Below the pieces are notes generated by a model that worked only from the letters and a program-made list of their open reading frames with translations, did not search any database and was not told the DNA's origin. Below are positions 1-21,812 of a stretch of DNA of 64,000 nucleotides, one piece after another. Every line of letters starts with the position of its first letter. Position 1 is the first letter of the stretch. The position numbers and the translations under genes are program-made. Source of the stretch: Meandrina meandrites (Eukaryota; Cnidaria; Anthozoa; Scleractinia; Meandrinidae); contig OY855905.1 in assembly GCA_963693305.1 (NCBI GenBank), positions 25,781,937 through 25,845,936 on the forward strand, given 5' to 3'.

Positions 1-2829
1 CATACATGCCGGTTGCCAAATTTGCGAGAGAAAGGGAGTTATGTCCATTTTGTCAGTTACGAATGCGGCACTCTTCGGTTCTTCAGTGATTGCTAGATTG
101 AGGTTAGAAATTAATGGCTCTTATGCCAGCTGTCTGTATGTCCGTTGGGCTTGACTGTGAAAGCGACAGCGACCACTTTTAGGTATTAGCAATTGCTCGT
201 GTACTGTGTTTTGAAACTGTGGTCAGTGACCACTCAAAGATTCTGTTTCTATGTTGTCAATATACATAAGAAAATACACTACTCAGTTGATCACATTTAC
301 TACTGTAATATAACATTGCCCATTGAAAAAGTATCTGGTAATAAAAAAATGGTTTGCGGTTAGAGAGAAAGACTGTTACCCAGGTAGAAAAAGCTTCAGC
401 ATAGTCGCGAAGATGAGAGTTGAGGAGAGTTGAATCTCATGAGTGTTTTTGTCAACTCTCATCGGGCCAAACGAGATCGAGAGTCGTCGAGAGTCCGTCA
501 AGAGCGACTACAAACGAGAGAAACTCATGAAAAATTAGAGCACGTTCAAAGTCGATAAAAGCGCATGAGAGTCGATGAGAGAGCATGAGATTTTCAGGCC
601 AAAGGAGAGCGACAGTTTGAACTCTGAACTCCCCAGGCTTTACCGGAGACCTTACTAGAGCTCATTCTCGTAAGCGACCAGTTTTAGTAAGATAATATAA
701 TATAAACGACTACTTTTTCAAATTCCCGATTTGATCGCTTACAAGATCTTCGGCTGTATCGGAATAGCATTACTACGAACGTTTTGACGTTAACTATTCT
801 ATTTTCAAGCTGTATTCAGTCAACTAAACATCAGCAGTTGGTTTTCGTTTTGAAAAATAGATTACCGTTTAAGCACCCTAAGAGCGCCTTGCGGTGTTTT
901 GTTCCTAAATTCTTTAAACGGAAAGAGAACGATTTGCTCGTGATTCTCAGTACTCGTACTCAAACTCGCACTACCAACTAAGCATAAAGAAGGGCAGCTA
1001 GAATAGCTTTTCACATGCATGATCTACCTCTATGCAAAATATATTTATTTTAAACAGCAAAATCCAATCGCCCGGAAGACCTTCGTTGTCTTAATTTTCA
1101 TTCATATCAACAATCAAGATTGCCGAAAGAAAATTGTAAATAAATGATTTCAAAATATGTGAATACTTGCCAAATGAAAATTAAAAAAGTGAATTTCGTG
1201 AATACGCTCTTGCATAGATTAAAGTAATTTATACCATGACTGACGTCCTAAGAACCTTACCTTGTAGTTTTACTGCAGTTATCTTCAAAGCTAGCAAGGT
1301 CCAAAATGGTTTCCACTATTTCACAATGGTCTCGCTTCTTCCCTGCTTATTATTGCCTTTCACTAAATATTTTCAACGCAGATATCGTTTCTTGTTTAGA
1401 CGTCGACGGGTGGATTGGCAGAAATTAGCGGGATTACTGACCGGGATTGTTTCGGTTAGCTGTTTGACAGGCATACAATGATGCTATCTACATTATCTAT
1501 ACCTGAGGGCAACAGGCAGCTGTTACGAATGAACTGCCTTCTTTACGTTTGTCATCTTATTCATCAGCAATGGAAATTTACACTTTATTGTCATTCGATT
1601 GTATTAATTCGGCAGGTAGTTGTTTTGGATGTCAATAATGTAATTGCTCTTGGCCGGTTATGAATCTTTTACAATTTCGATCGGCACGCATTTATGTTTT
1701 AAGTTATTCGTCCATTTCCGAAACGAAGTCTTTGGTGAAAAACTGAGTGTTTAAGGACGTTAAGGGCAAGCTTTCAGTTTGATAGTTTTAACTGAAAATA
1801 CGACGAGGGTGTTTCTGAGCTAGAGATAAATTGAAATACATAATTTACTGAGCAATTAATTGTGACTACTTTGCAGTATATCTCTCGCACCGCCTACAAA
1901 GTTGGTGCTTACATCCCACGCAACTTTAAAGTTGGTTTTTGATTCTAAAGTACCACTTCAATCTGTCGAAAAGACAATTCAAATACAACGTTTTTATCTC
2001 GTGAAATATTGGCATCACAGTGGCGCGTGTTTTTATCCACGTTTGATTGGAGGGTGGACAAAAGCGACAGTTTCATCAATTCACTTCCCTCTCCCCAGGC
2101 TATGATTAAGTTGTAGATGAACTCAAAACAAATTGCCTACAAAGATGCCGAGCACGTACGCGTTATAACGAGTTGACGAAAGAACATATGTATACAAAAA
2201 AAACATGTCAAAAAGGTAAAAAGTGAAAATTAGTCCCCATGTGTACTCGTAGAAGTCACTTATTATCTTTATTAAACGGACATAACGTGCGCGATAATTC
2301 TAAGTCCATTGTAAGACGTAAATGCCTGATAAGTTGTTAAATGACAAAGTTCCGTTCTGAGCAAAACTGACTGAGTAAAAACCTCTTGCGTAAGACGTTA
2401 CCTCCGGTCAGCATTGTGTCGTCAGAGAGATTCTTGAAAGTGTGTGGAGTTTGAAATTAAGTTAGTCCTAAAGCTCTGTGGATAACGGAAGTGTACTTTG
2501 TTGTCATCATATCCAACATCAGGTGTTTAATTGCGTTCGACGAAGGAGAACGCAAACCTAATTTTGGCCTGTGGTTTTCGATAGCTGGTTTCCTGTGCAC
2601 GGTTATAGGCAGGAAAATTCCACATTCCTGTGCCCCCTGCTTAAATTTTGCAGGGGCATGTCTCGGCCGGGAAGCTGGTACGATGCGATCGCGGGAAACA
2701 TTTTTTGGCTCGAAGCGTGTGCGCGAAGTTAAAGCATTACAGGGTTATAATCCAGGAAAGAAGAGTTTTAGTCAGCCACCGAAGATCGTAAAAGGAGTGC
2801 AAATCGAGTAAGTCGATTCGTTGTTTTAT
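1..2829. other. Intergenic, no gene supported; GAGAGT-rich stretch at 400-600
   Basis: Only short, non-homologous frames on both strands. Bases about 400-600 are rich in imperfect GATGAGAGT/GAGAGTCG repeats with some inverted copies (TCAACTCTCATCGG), possibly old satellite or MITE debris. Nothing else is recognisable. Confidence 0.5.
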
Positions 2830-2932
2830 AGGCAAGGTAAACCAGCGTGTTTACGTGCAATACGTTTCACAAAATTAGTTTTACAGGCAAGGTAACCAGC
2901 GTGTTTACATGCAATACGTTTCACAAAATTAG
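2830..2932. repeat. 55-bp tandem duplication, two copies
   Basis: AGGCAAGGTAAACCAGCGTG... is followed 55 bases later by AGGCAAGGTAACCAGCGTG..., matching for about 48 bases with a few differences. Confidence 0.9.
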
Positions 2933-3394
2933 CTACAATTACAAGTTGTATATGGCATTTCACGTGAAGAGAGTGGGTAAAATAAGGATCAAAATTGTTT
3001 TATCGCTTCTTTGAATTTGTGCGGATATATTCTTATGCGCAGAAATTTTAGGCATTTCAACGAGGAAATCATTATATTGAATATTATGAATGTATCGACT
3101 TTGAACGAAAAGTTGACTGTTGACTGTTTCACTTCCATTTTCAAATGGAAGTGAAAGTATTTGTAGAAGTCCGTGGAGTTTTAGAAGTTGTTTGGTGTCA
3201 AAAGATAACTTTTCAAGTGAAATAAATAATTATTTGTCGTGTACATGATAATTCTATTCTATACGAATTACAGTGTTAGGATGTAAGAGAAATGAACGCT
3301 AATCGCCCATGCATTTGCAACTTTGTACGTTTCTACTTTGTGAATGTCCCATGAATTGTTAGGAGCGACTTCACTTTGTTTTAAATTTATTCCG

Positions 3395-3412
3395 ATATAT
3401 ATATATATATAT
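3395..3412. repeat. Short AT microsatellite
   Basis: Nine AT units. The surrounding 2.9-4.05 kb holds no other structure that I can support. Confidence 0.8.
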
Positions 3413-4056
3413 CAATGAGAATTTGCCGTTCCGTCCATTATTTGAGGTTCTTTTTGACCTTTGGCAAACAATCACTGTTATGACTTATGCGATGATGGGT
3501 TATGTTTCCGACCGGTCATTAATCATTTACCGATACATCATTTGAATGGCTTTTTCTGTAACATCGAAATTACGATAACATAGCTTGCAAGAAAAGAAAA
3601 ATTGTGCTTTAACATACCAAGAACTCCTGCAGTGTCACAATTTCTTTCGCAGTTACACCCCTTCGAAAAAAAAAAAACACATTCCAATTTATTTTGCAGA
3701 CAGATGTTCTTTTGGCTCCTCATGCAATCTGTCCTCCAAAACGTTGCGTGGTGAGATCCCTCTCTTCACTCCATTTGAGGCATATTCAAAAGCATAGTAT
3801 GCCGACAATCTTGCTCTTTTGCCAGTGACTGACTATCCATCTTAGATCGAACGCACTCCCCTAATCTCTGACTACTACTAGTATATTAGAACGAGATAAG
3901 AGATTGAGTTACCGTTTTCCATTAATGTTTTTACTAAAAGTGTTTAATTTAGCTAATCACTTTTTACGACCAAATAAATAGATAATTTAACATTATAAGG
4001 CAGGAAAACTGATACTTTTGTATTTTAGAGAATTATGTTATCCTCATTTTGTGCTG

Positions 4057-4693
4057 TTAAGGTGATTCCACTGAAAAAGAAGGAGTATTTAAAATTTTCT
4101 AAGACTTGGTTCAGTTCATAACTATGTTATGAGCGTTACAAAAATGCAATAAAAAATGGAGGTCACCGTGCTCGTTTTTGTGTAACCTGGATGGCTATTA
4201 TAGTAAACATATGACCCACAAGGTTTATACTATGAACCCTCGTAATCCGAAAAGGGAACTATCATTTCTTGCGTTAAAATATCGAAGCAGTTCAACGAAA
4301 TAGACTTAAGTCTTACATAACAAACTATTTTAATTAAACTGGAATTAAGATTATGAAAGAAATTTAAGACTTTGCTGCGTGCGTGCGTAAGCAGCACTAC
4401 CTCAAAACGTACTTTTGGAAGCATTCAAACAAAAATATCTCAAAGTAGAGTATTTAACTTTTCTTTAAATTGCGATATATTGTAGTCAACCAGCTGTCTT
4501 TTAAATTTATGCCTTAAAAAATGAAGGTCACCGTGCTCGTTTAGAAGAAAATGACCATTTATTTCTGTTCTGAGCTTAACCTGAAGGAAAAGCCGTAATG
4601 TTGTGTGTGCGCGCGCGCTCGTGCTCGCGCTAAATGACACGAAAACTCATGCGCAGTAAGGATGCGCAATGCAATTCAGTGGAATCACCTTAA
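4057..4693. mobile_element. piggyBac-like MITE (TTAAGGTGATTCCACTGAA termini)
   Basis: Left end TTAAGGTGATTCCACTGAA and right end TTCAGTGGAATCACCTTAA are exact inverted copies, with TTAA at both borders as piggyBac elements duplicate. The phrase GGTCACCGTGCTCGTTT occurs twice inside. No transposase frame, so it is non-autonomous. Confidence 0.8.
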
Positions 4694-5025
4694 GCATTAC
4701 ACGAGCCACCTCGGAGCCCGAGTCAAAGTTGAGTCACGAGTCAACCTTGAGTCAAGCCAAAAATGTTTTTTTTTTGGTAGGAAAAAATATTTGAATATAT
4801 ATTGTAGGAAAAAATCATGAATCTATAAAAAACTACATTATGAAATGGACACGGGATCCTAACAGGCAAATCTTCGCAGACGATACAAAGGCTAGGATTA
4901 AAAGTCATGAAACAAGGGAATTACGTCTTGCTATGAAAAGCGAAAATGAAATTCAAACTGGCAATGTCATGAAAGCAAAATTGTTTGTCTGTTACCATGT
5001 AACAGTTCTATATTTCTTTTATTAT

Positions 5026-5713
5026 ATAGCCGTGTCTCACAGGGACTGGGAACTACCAAATTCGCGAATTTGATTGGCTAAAATCGATATTGACCGCGGT
5101 CTAGATTTTCCCATCTAGACCGGCATCTAGACCGGTTGCACTTACGTTGAAAAGTTTACAAACAAAAATGCAAAAACGTTGACTTGTTTCTGCTAAAAAA
5201 ATAATTAATGGAAGAACCAAAAGCTTGACGCGGAAAAAGGTAACAAGAACGAGCAAAATTTGACAAATTTTCGTTCAGTTCTCAGGCACGAAATCAAAAC
5301 ACCAGCTAGAAACGAATTTGCGAGGTTATTGCAAGGTCAGAAGATAGAAGCACTAAACACAATTAAAAGCGACTAAAATACACGTAAGAATATTCTATCA
5401 GTCGATAGAGATGTCGATAGAGAAGTTTTGAAAACATACCTGCCGATAATATCGACCTTCTCTTGTTCTAATTTTTCCGTGATCGCCGTTCACTAGCAAA
5501 ATGTCAGCGAGTACGGCGAACCGAGGCGAATTTTTAAGCTGAAAAGTGTTTTAGTTTGGCCATATAATAAACATCTTATTAACCGAGCATAGTCGGTCTG
5601 TATGGGAGAATCTTGACCTCGGTCATGAGTACTGACCTCACTGCGTTCGGTCTGTACTCACGACCTCGGTCAAGATTCTCCCATACAGACCTCCTGCTCG
5701 GTTAATAAGAGCT
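5026..5713. mobile_element. Foldback MITE family 1, copy 1
   Basis: Shares GCCGTGTCTC, GACTGGGAACTACC, AAATTCGCGAATTTGATTGG and TCTAGACCGG with 6643-7055. Its right part (5577-5709) is a long foldback: TTATTAACCGAGC ... GCTCGGTTAATAA, with arms GGTCTGTATGGGAGAATC and GATTCTCCCATACAGACC. It is longer than copy 2 because of an extra internal stretch at about 5330-5560. Confidence 0.8.
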
Positions 5714-5761
5714 AATTCCTACAACAACAACAACAACAACAAAAAAAAAACATCTCTGGCG

Positions 5762-5869
5762 TGACTCGAGGTTGACTCGTGACTCGAGGTTGACTCGTGG
5801 CTCGAGGTTGACTCATGACTCGAGGTTGACTCGTGACTCGAGGTTGACTCATGACTCGAGGTTGACTCG
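5762..5869. repeat. 18-bp tandem repeat, six copies
   Basis: Six adjacent units of TGACTCGAGGTTGACTCG with one or two substitutions. Related GAGTCAACCTTGAGTCA words occur at 4720-4755, and looser ACTCAACTC runs at 5925-5965. Confidence 0.92.
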
Positions 5870-6642
5870 GGCAAAAGTGATTCGCATCTAAATTAAACAC
5901 TTTTTTTTAGTAAAAACGGTAACTCAATCTTAACTCAACTCAAACTCAACTCAACCTCTAACTCGATAAAAAGCCGATCCCTATTAGAACAAGCAATTTC
6001 TAGATGTCCTCGCGATGGGCAAACTCTTCCTTTTACCGGAGAAATACACTGATATTTCCAATTTCAACACGGTGTGAAATTTTCTATTCCCGTATTCGTA
6101 TATCACTTTTTAAACTTGATAAAAGATGTTTATATGTCGAAGATATCCGCGCTTTTTGTTTCGCGTTGTTGATCATTTACTTAGTTCTTGTGGCATCTAT
6201 GAACTTTATTGTGTGTTGTCATTTAAAGAAAGTCAAACAAAAAAGATACATTTGTACATACATTTCAACTATAAATTTAACACACTTGCATGATGCCGTC
6301 ATATCAAAAATAAAGAACTACCCGGGTCTCATTTATGGGAATTACCAACTGGTCTCTTCTCTGGTTCGTATTAGTCAGCATTTTAATAATAGTATTCATT
6401 ATAATATAACATTACTTAATAATATAAGTTAATGGCCGATTACTGAAGTGAACTGTACTTTCTGCCGATGATTTTCGATTATTTTTTTAACACTTCCGAA
6501 GATATCGTTTTCGACGCTATTTCGATCATATCCGAATCATTTTACTCCAAGCTCAATTAACCGAGCCAGCTAAGTTAAACTCCGGTGAGCAACAGTAATA
6601 CAATAAGCTGATACTGTCTATATAGATTGTATGAGGTAGTTA

Positions 6643-7055
6643 TTATATGGCCGTGTCTCGCGAAGACTGGGAACTACCAAATTCGCGAATTTGATTGGCT
6701 AAAATCGATATTGACCGTGGTCTAGACTTTCCCATCTAGACCGGTTGCACTTACGTTGAGAAATTTGCAAACAAAAAATGCAAAAACGTTGACTCGTTTT
6801 TGCTAAAAAATAATAAACGAAAGAACCAAAACGCTTGACATTAAAAAAGGTAAAAAGAACGAGCAAACTTTGGCAAATTTTCGTTCAGTTAACAGGCACG
6901 AAATCATCACATCTTATTAACCGAACTTAGTCGGTCTGTATGGGAGAATCTTGACCTCGATCGTGAGTACAGACCTCACTGCGTTCGGTCTGTATTCACG
7001 ACCTCGGTCAAGATTCCGCTCCCATACAGACCTCCTGTTCGGTTAATAAGAGCTA
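6643..7055. mobile_element. Foldback MITE family 1, copy 2
   Basis: Second copy of the element at 5026-5713, same orientation, with the foldback at about 6913-7050. It lies in the presumed 3' flank of receptor A, 160 bases beyond its stop codon. The 0.9 kb between the two copies is very AT-rich. Confidence 0.8.
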
Positions 7056-7214
7056 ACTACAAACGTATCATTACTCTAACTCGACTCTAACCCTTCCTAC
7101 TTATAAAACATAGTTTATAGTTTCATAGTTGTCGTGTATCGTAGATGACTTGCTTTCAAGCTCGTGTACTATGAAAAACGTGAGACGACGTAAATCAAAT
7201 AGCCTGCGGACTCC

Positions 7215-16361
<9,147 letters not shown>

Positions 16362-16738
16362 CTTGCTTCGCCTCTTGCTTTTGTGCGTAAGGCCGTTATT
16401 TATTTGGAGATGTAAATAAGGTACTCCAGACGGGCAGGCAGTCTATTGTAGGTTCGATTACCAGCCGCTGTTTGGGGAATGAGCTCTTACGTGATGTACA
16501 TGTTTTGATGAGACAGCTAAAGGTCATCGATGAGTTGAACTTGAGGTCCAGGCGGTCTATCTTTTGCTAGCTGGGAATACGTTATAGCATATTTTGCCTT
16601 ATGTTAGGTTGTCTGCGAAAGGGTCAGCAAGTTTCCTATTTCAAGTTGCATATAGGATTGAGATAGGATTGAGTCAACCATAGTATCCTACTCGGATCCC
16701 TACTCGGATGAGTCGTATCCAGTAGCCTCCTATGCAGA

Positions 16739-17260
16739 CGTTCCTTAATGCGAAGAGAGTGAGTTCAAAGTACGGAACGTGATATAGTGTACGGGTTATT
16801 GGGCAATCTATTTGCGTTGGCTCTTTCACTGGTTTCATTTAGATTTGCTACACAGTGCTGATGAGTTCCAATAAGAACGAAACAGCTGTCCACGGTTGCA
16901 ATCCTGCTATATCGGTTCTAGTCGTGTTGGTTTCTCACAAAGTTTACTTTTTATGTAGTACGATCAGCCTTGCAGTATTGTTTGTTCTTTTGGCTCGTCA
17001 CGGAGAAAAGACTGCGTGGCGCGCCAAAAGAACGTGTACGTGGGAGACTTCGCGGACGGTCGGGAAACGAGCGACCCTGGAAAGATTTGAAGACCGATTG
17101 AATTGCGCATGCCTAGCTTTCAAAAGAATGACTCAACGAAATCGTTGGTGTTTTACTTCCGGCCATTTCTATTGTTTGTAAAACCAATCAAAATCGATCT
17201 TGCAACGGAACTTCCGAGAGTCGCGCGCTCGTTTCGTCTAGCTTTACGCATTAAGGAACG
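16739..17260. mobile_element. Possible inverted-repeat element
   Basis: CGTTCCTTAATGCG (16739) and CGCATTAAGGAACG (17260) are exact inverted copies; the inside contains a second fold, GTTCTTTTGGC ... GCGCCAAAAGAAC. Just upstream of receptor A, so it may overlap its promoter. No TATA box is evident for receptor A. Confidence 0.4.
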
Positions 17261-17559
17261 AAGTCTCGAGATACGAGACAAAGGTAAAATTTAGTTTCTC
17301 ATAAGTTTTTATAGCATTTAATATTTTAGATTTTATATCAGTTTCAAATCGTTTCACGAGAATGTACATAGTTAAACAAATGTATCCGGTTCAATGGCAC
17401 GTGGATGCGCTTGGTTCACTCAGAAACGCCCTTCAAATCCTGGAAGTGACCTTGAGAATTTCGTTTGCGAGTTACAAGCGGGCATTTCAACGAGTGTATC
17501 ATTCGTAATCCCGGTCGTAGTGCATCGTTCTAGACGCGTAACGAAACTCAAAGATAGTT

Positions 17560-17640
17560 CGTCTTCGACTAGAAACGCATAAACTAGAGTAGCTATAAAA
17601 TGTTTGCCCAAGTTTGTCCAGACCTATTATGCGTTTCTAG
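17560..17640. repeat. Short inverted repeat ACTAGAAACGCATAA
   Basis: ACTAGAAACGCATAA at 17569 and TTATGCGTTTCTAGT at 17641 are inverted copies about 50 bases apart; probably a small MITE end. Confidence 0.5.
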
Positions 17641-17892
17641 TGTAGAAACGGCGAATAAACCCTAAAGGAAAATGGTAAAAAGTTATCACGTTCACACCAA
17701 CGCGAAAGTAGGCAAACCTTATAGTGGAGCTCCCCAGTTCGTTTTTAACGCCTTTTTTAATTCTGAATACGCGATAACGATAAACGTGACGTTGTGTCTG
17801 TTCTGTAATAAATTGGGTTCCTCGCGTACACGTCAAAACTCAAAACGTTTTTTTGTTGAGTCGTAGAAATTAAAACCTTCAATTTAGCTTTT

Positions 17893-18185
17893 GCGGTGGC
17901 CTAATGGTTCGTGCGCTTGGACTCCGGATCGGGCGGTCCGGGTTCGAGCAATGGCCGGGGCAGTGCGTTGTGTTCTTGGGCAAGACACTTTACTCTCATA
18001 GTGCCTCTCTCCGCGCAGGTGTATAAATGGGTACCGGCGAATTTACTGCTGGGAGTAAACCTGCAATGAACTAGCATCCCATCCAGGGGGGAGTAGAATT
18101 ACTACTCCCAGTCACTTCATGCTACGGAAACCAGGATAGGCTCTGGCCTGATGATCCACTAGCCTCGTATGCAGACTTAACCTAC
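17893..18185 (+). mobile_element. SINE type 1, full-length copy
   Basis: GCGGTGGCCTAATGGTTCG head with A-box TGGCCTAATGG and B-box GGTTCGAGC, then TTGTGTTCTTGGGCAAGACA, TGTATAAATGGGTACCGGCG, TCCCATCCAGGGGGGAGTAG, GCTCCTCGTATGCAGACTT-like end. tRNA-derived, Pol III type; no clear poly-A. Confidence 0.85.
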
Positions 18186-18196
18186 ATGATATATTA

Positions 18197-19596
18197 CAGT
18201 GCGACTACTCGAACCGGGCCACTTGGAGCAAAGTTAACCAAACAAAACGGACCAATGACGTTCTAATATGCAAACAAAAGGAGGGACAGGCGTCCCTCTA
18301 ATCCATACTAAGCTCTCTTATTTTAGCGATTTTGAAAAGTGTACCATGCTCTTGCGTTTAAACCAATAACTCTCAAATTTGGTAAACTTACTAATGTTTG
18401 GATGCTTTTTCAGATGATGGCCCCCATTTTTCAAGTCAATCGATTTTAAATATTAGTACCCAGTTCACTGCTCGCTTAGAACATGGCCAATCGGTGGGAG
18501 TCACATCCTGCGATTTACTTTCTCAGCAAATGTTTAAAAATTGCGTTTCACCTTGTGACCTCTTTGTAATTCGCGAAAATAAAACTAATAACGTTGGGGC
18601 ATGCCGTATGGCTGTCCACCAGTGACCACGTATATGAAACATTGAAATATCAGAAGTTTGTATTCATTGCCTGCTCACAACATACACACATATACATACT
18701 TTATTCAAAGGGCTTTTCAGAATTAAGTGATAACTGAAAATATGTACATGTACATAGCTAATTGCCAAGTAAATAAGTAACTTATTAAAAATTGATTAAT
18801 TAATAATATGTAATTAAAATTAATAAAAATTAAAGTCCTTTAGAGTCTAATGAGCTCCAGAGTTTAACTGTCCTGAAATAGAAAGTTTCTTGTCCTGTGG
18901 CGGATTAATGCAAAGGAATATTTAGCATCTGGGAGTTTCTCGTTGTGCGCTTGGTGATGGTAACTCTTTGGGTATATTTAGAAAATAAAGAGTCAGGTGC
19001 GTACGCAGTCATGCATTAAAAGGCCATTCTTGCGTGGCGATATTACAACAGTGCTGTCATACAGGTAGCGACTTTAAATCTTTAAGGATAGGGAAAATGT
19101 GATCATATTTCCTTGAATTGTTGACGATACGGGCTGCGAAATTTTGTGCGGCTTGGATCGTGCTCAGGTTGTGCTCTGATAGGGATAGGCAATCGTGACG
19201 TTCCAGCAATTCCATCCCGTTTACGCGTCTTCGATTGTCGTAAACAAACAACGAGGAGCGATATAATGTTATCAGAAAATTCCCTCTGAAGAACTTTTCA
19301 GCCTGTGAATGCAGACTTGATCATCGAGCGCTGCAAATCACATTTGGTTCACTCTCACTCAGAAATACTCAAAACTTAGGATAGAAACTAACCAATCAAA
19401 TACAAGGCAAGTTTCCTGAGAGGTCCGCAACTGTTTGCATCGTTCCTGTCTGTTAAATTTGTTTTAAATTTGTCTCTTGTTTGCGTTCAAGAGCGTCATT
19501 GGTCCGTTGATAAAAAACGTCTCTATACATCGTTTGCAATTAACGTTCTGATTGGTTAACTGTGTTCCAAGTGGCCCTGTTTGAGTAGCCGCACTG
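18197..19596. mobile_element. DNA element with about 45-bp terminal inverted repeats, carrying a LINE fragment
   Basis: Left CAGTGCGACTACTCGAACCG ... CCACTTGG and right CCAAGTGG ... GAGTAGCCGCACTG are inverted copies, extending to GTTAACCAA/TTGGTTAAC. Length 1400 bp. No clear target duplication. The central part is a reverse-strand LINE relic. Confidence 0.75.
18835..19255 (-). pseudogene. LINE reverse-transcriptase C-terminal relic
   Basis: On the minus strand, TIQAAQNFAARIVNNSRKYD and HIFPILKDLKSLPV match the well-known end of CR1/L2-type reverse transcriptases (xVQNxAARxVxxxRKxDHxxPxLxxLxWLPV). After a frameshift the next family block follows: YTQRVTITKRTTRNSQMLNI, then TVKLWSSLDS. Frameshifts and stops show it is dead. 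Confidence 0.8.
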
Positions 19597-19929
19597 TGAG
19601 TATTTTCGTGTGCACGCGGAGGAATTGTTTATTGGCAGTTTGTAATTTCCGAAGTGGTGCTCGATAACACCGTACACGGTGCGAAGCGTTTGCGTTTGGT
19701 TGAATAATTTTATTTAGGTGGAACTATTCTGTTTCGTCGTTGCTCCCTAAATAAATTACCTTCGTTTTTGGTGAGCAATGTGCGATAGAAAAAGTCTAAC
19801 TCGAGTAACTCGCAACGGTAAATATTCGTTGACTCCAAGTTCGCATTTTGACCCGTTCCCCCACAGATTCTGTACTGATGGTGGGAGGGCAGGCGTACGT
19901 TGACGTTAGAAACAATATTTCTCCCAAAA

Positions 19930-20175
19930 TGGGCATGAAACTCAACTTACTTTGCGCATTAGCAAGGAAAATTTCATACACGTTATTCGATGATATAGTA
20001 CGCGCAGATATTTGCGGGTTGCCTGGTATTTTTACGGGGCTCGGAAATAATACGAACAATGAGCAAAATGTCCGCACGTATTAATAACAAGAGATGTTAA
20101 ACCATCGAATAAGGTGTATGAAATTTTTCAGGTGAATGAAATGTTCCTTGCTAATGCGCAAACTAGTTCATTTTC
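19930..20175. repeat. Imperfect inverted repeat, about 65-bp arms
   Basis: TTTGCGCATTAGCAAGGAA and TTTCATACACGTTATTCGAT on the left face ATCGAATAAGGTGTATGAAA and TTCCTTGCTAATGCGCAAA on the right, about 105 bases apart. Confidence 0.7.
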
Positions 20176-20350
20176 ATGACTGGAAGGTAAGGTTACTCTG
20201 GCTTCTTCTCTCGTGGGGTTCTCATGCATGCTCTCCCAAATTCACATTCAAAACTGCCCACAAGTTTAGTACCGTTTTAATAACCAGTAATAAAAGTAAA
20301 ACCGGCTACTGATAATTATATGTGACAATTCGGGATTAAATATATAGTAG

Positions 20351-21646
20351 CAGAAGTCCATAACTAGAAGTCTACATCTGGGGTTGGGGCGCGTGCTATG
20401 TCTTTCGCGTGTACGCTATTTTTAGAAACTGATGTCTCGGACGATCTCGCGAGAAAATGACGTAACCCACTATTTCGACACGATTGGAGTTCTAAGTTGC
20501 GGCCGAATATTTTGGAAAGTGGCAGGTGAAATAAATCAAATCACATCAAAACACTTGACAGGCCATTCTCTTTAATTCTCACATTTCGACAGAAGTAGTA
20601 TCGTAGATAGTGATTTCAAACGTCTGTTCAGTGGCATTTGAAGGCGAGTGAAAAAGCAACCCGTCGCCGGGTTTCCGTAGACAAACTCACAAAACAAACA
20701 GGTCGACTTTTTATAATTTACGAGAGAATTTATGAACAGAAGTTCCCCAAACTTTTAGTAGTTAAGTGTGTCTTTATTTTGTACAGCATATCCTCGTGTT
20801 AAAATACTGAACAACATACACAACACAATAGCTGCACACTGCGAAGTGCCCGAGAAGCACAACTTGAATTAAACTTTTGACGGATGTGAATGAAATCATC
20901 ATTGTTCGATGAATTAAACTCGTATTTCTATTCGTATTAAAACAAGTACATTACCTTAGTCAGTCTTTTGTTTTCATGCCGTCCTTATAATTCCAAAAAC
21001 ATGCGAAACTCGCCAAACTTGTCGTTTTCTCTGAATGTTGTTCTCAAACGAATCAAACTTCATTCTGTTCATTCCGCGCTCGATGTTGAGCGCTTCAGGG
21101 ACCACGGTTTTGTTTTTTAAAATAGCAACGAACCTGTGCCAAAATGCACTTGCTCTCTTAATGCCTGTCTTCATCTTGAGAGTACCATTAATCTTTAGTG
21201 TCTTCGCATTTTGAATTTGACACGGAATTAGTCTATCTTGCCCGCTACCATTTCGTATTCTGACTCCAAAACACTGAGGTCCTCTCGCTTATTTGGATGC
21301 TCCGAATTTTTACAACTTCGATGCTATCGTCATCGATGAAAGATGGCCTGATGATTCTTGTCCAGACGATTTAATCCTCACAAAACGGAAATTACGATGA
21401 CCAACAAACAGAAATTTCGTAATGCCGTTCGCTCGAGTTCACTCGTCCTCTGCAGTTCTGCTTTTCTTCAAAAATTTGTTCAACCAATCAAAGGCGCGAA
21501 TTAAAAAATACTTCAATGTGATTGGCTACTTGTTCGCGGCAAAGCTGTTCTAAAAATAGCCTACACGCGAGGAGCGCGAGGTACACGCGAAAGACATATC
21601 TCAAAGCCTATTACCAGAGATGTAGACTTCTAGTTATGGACTTCTG
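20351..21646. mobile_element. hAT-like element with long TIRs and 7-bp target duplication
   Basis: CAGAAGTCCATAACTAGAAG at the left and CTTCTAGTTATGGACTTCTG at the right; inverted similarity extends about 100 bases (GTCTTTCGCGTGTAC, GCTATTTTTAGAA). ATAGTAG directly flanks both ends (20344-20350, 21647-21653). No transposase recognisable, so non-autonomous. It ends 166 bases beyond the receptor B stop codon. Confidence 0.85.
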
Positions 21647-21812
21647 ATAGTAGTAATACTTGTACAAAAACAATCCAACCACTGTTCTGACGGGTGTGCA
21701 CGTAATTGTCCAAGACTCCAGCAGTTGGTGTTTTACTGAATGTTTCATTTCGCTCCTTGAAGTCCAACATTGCCTGTAATCACTAGAGGGAGATGTGCCC
21801 CTTTATCGTTTA

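Noticed and set aside
5762..5869. CRISPR-like array
   Set aside because: The units are contiguous with no spacers and the genome is eukaryotic; it is a minisatellite.
6004..6432. 142-residue plus-strand frame with a hydrophobic run
   Set aside because: Very AT-rich, Ile/Asn/Tyr-rich composition, no domain, no splice or promoter context, between two MITE copies; fits chance.
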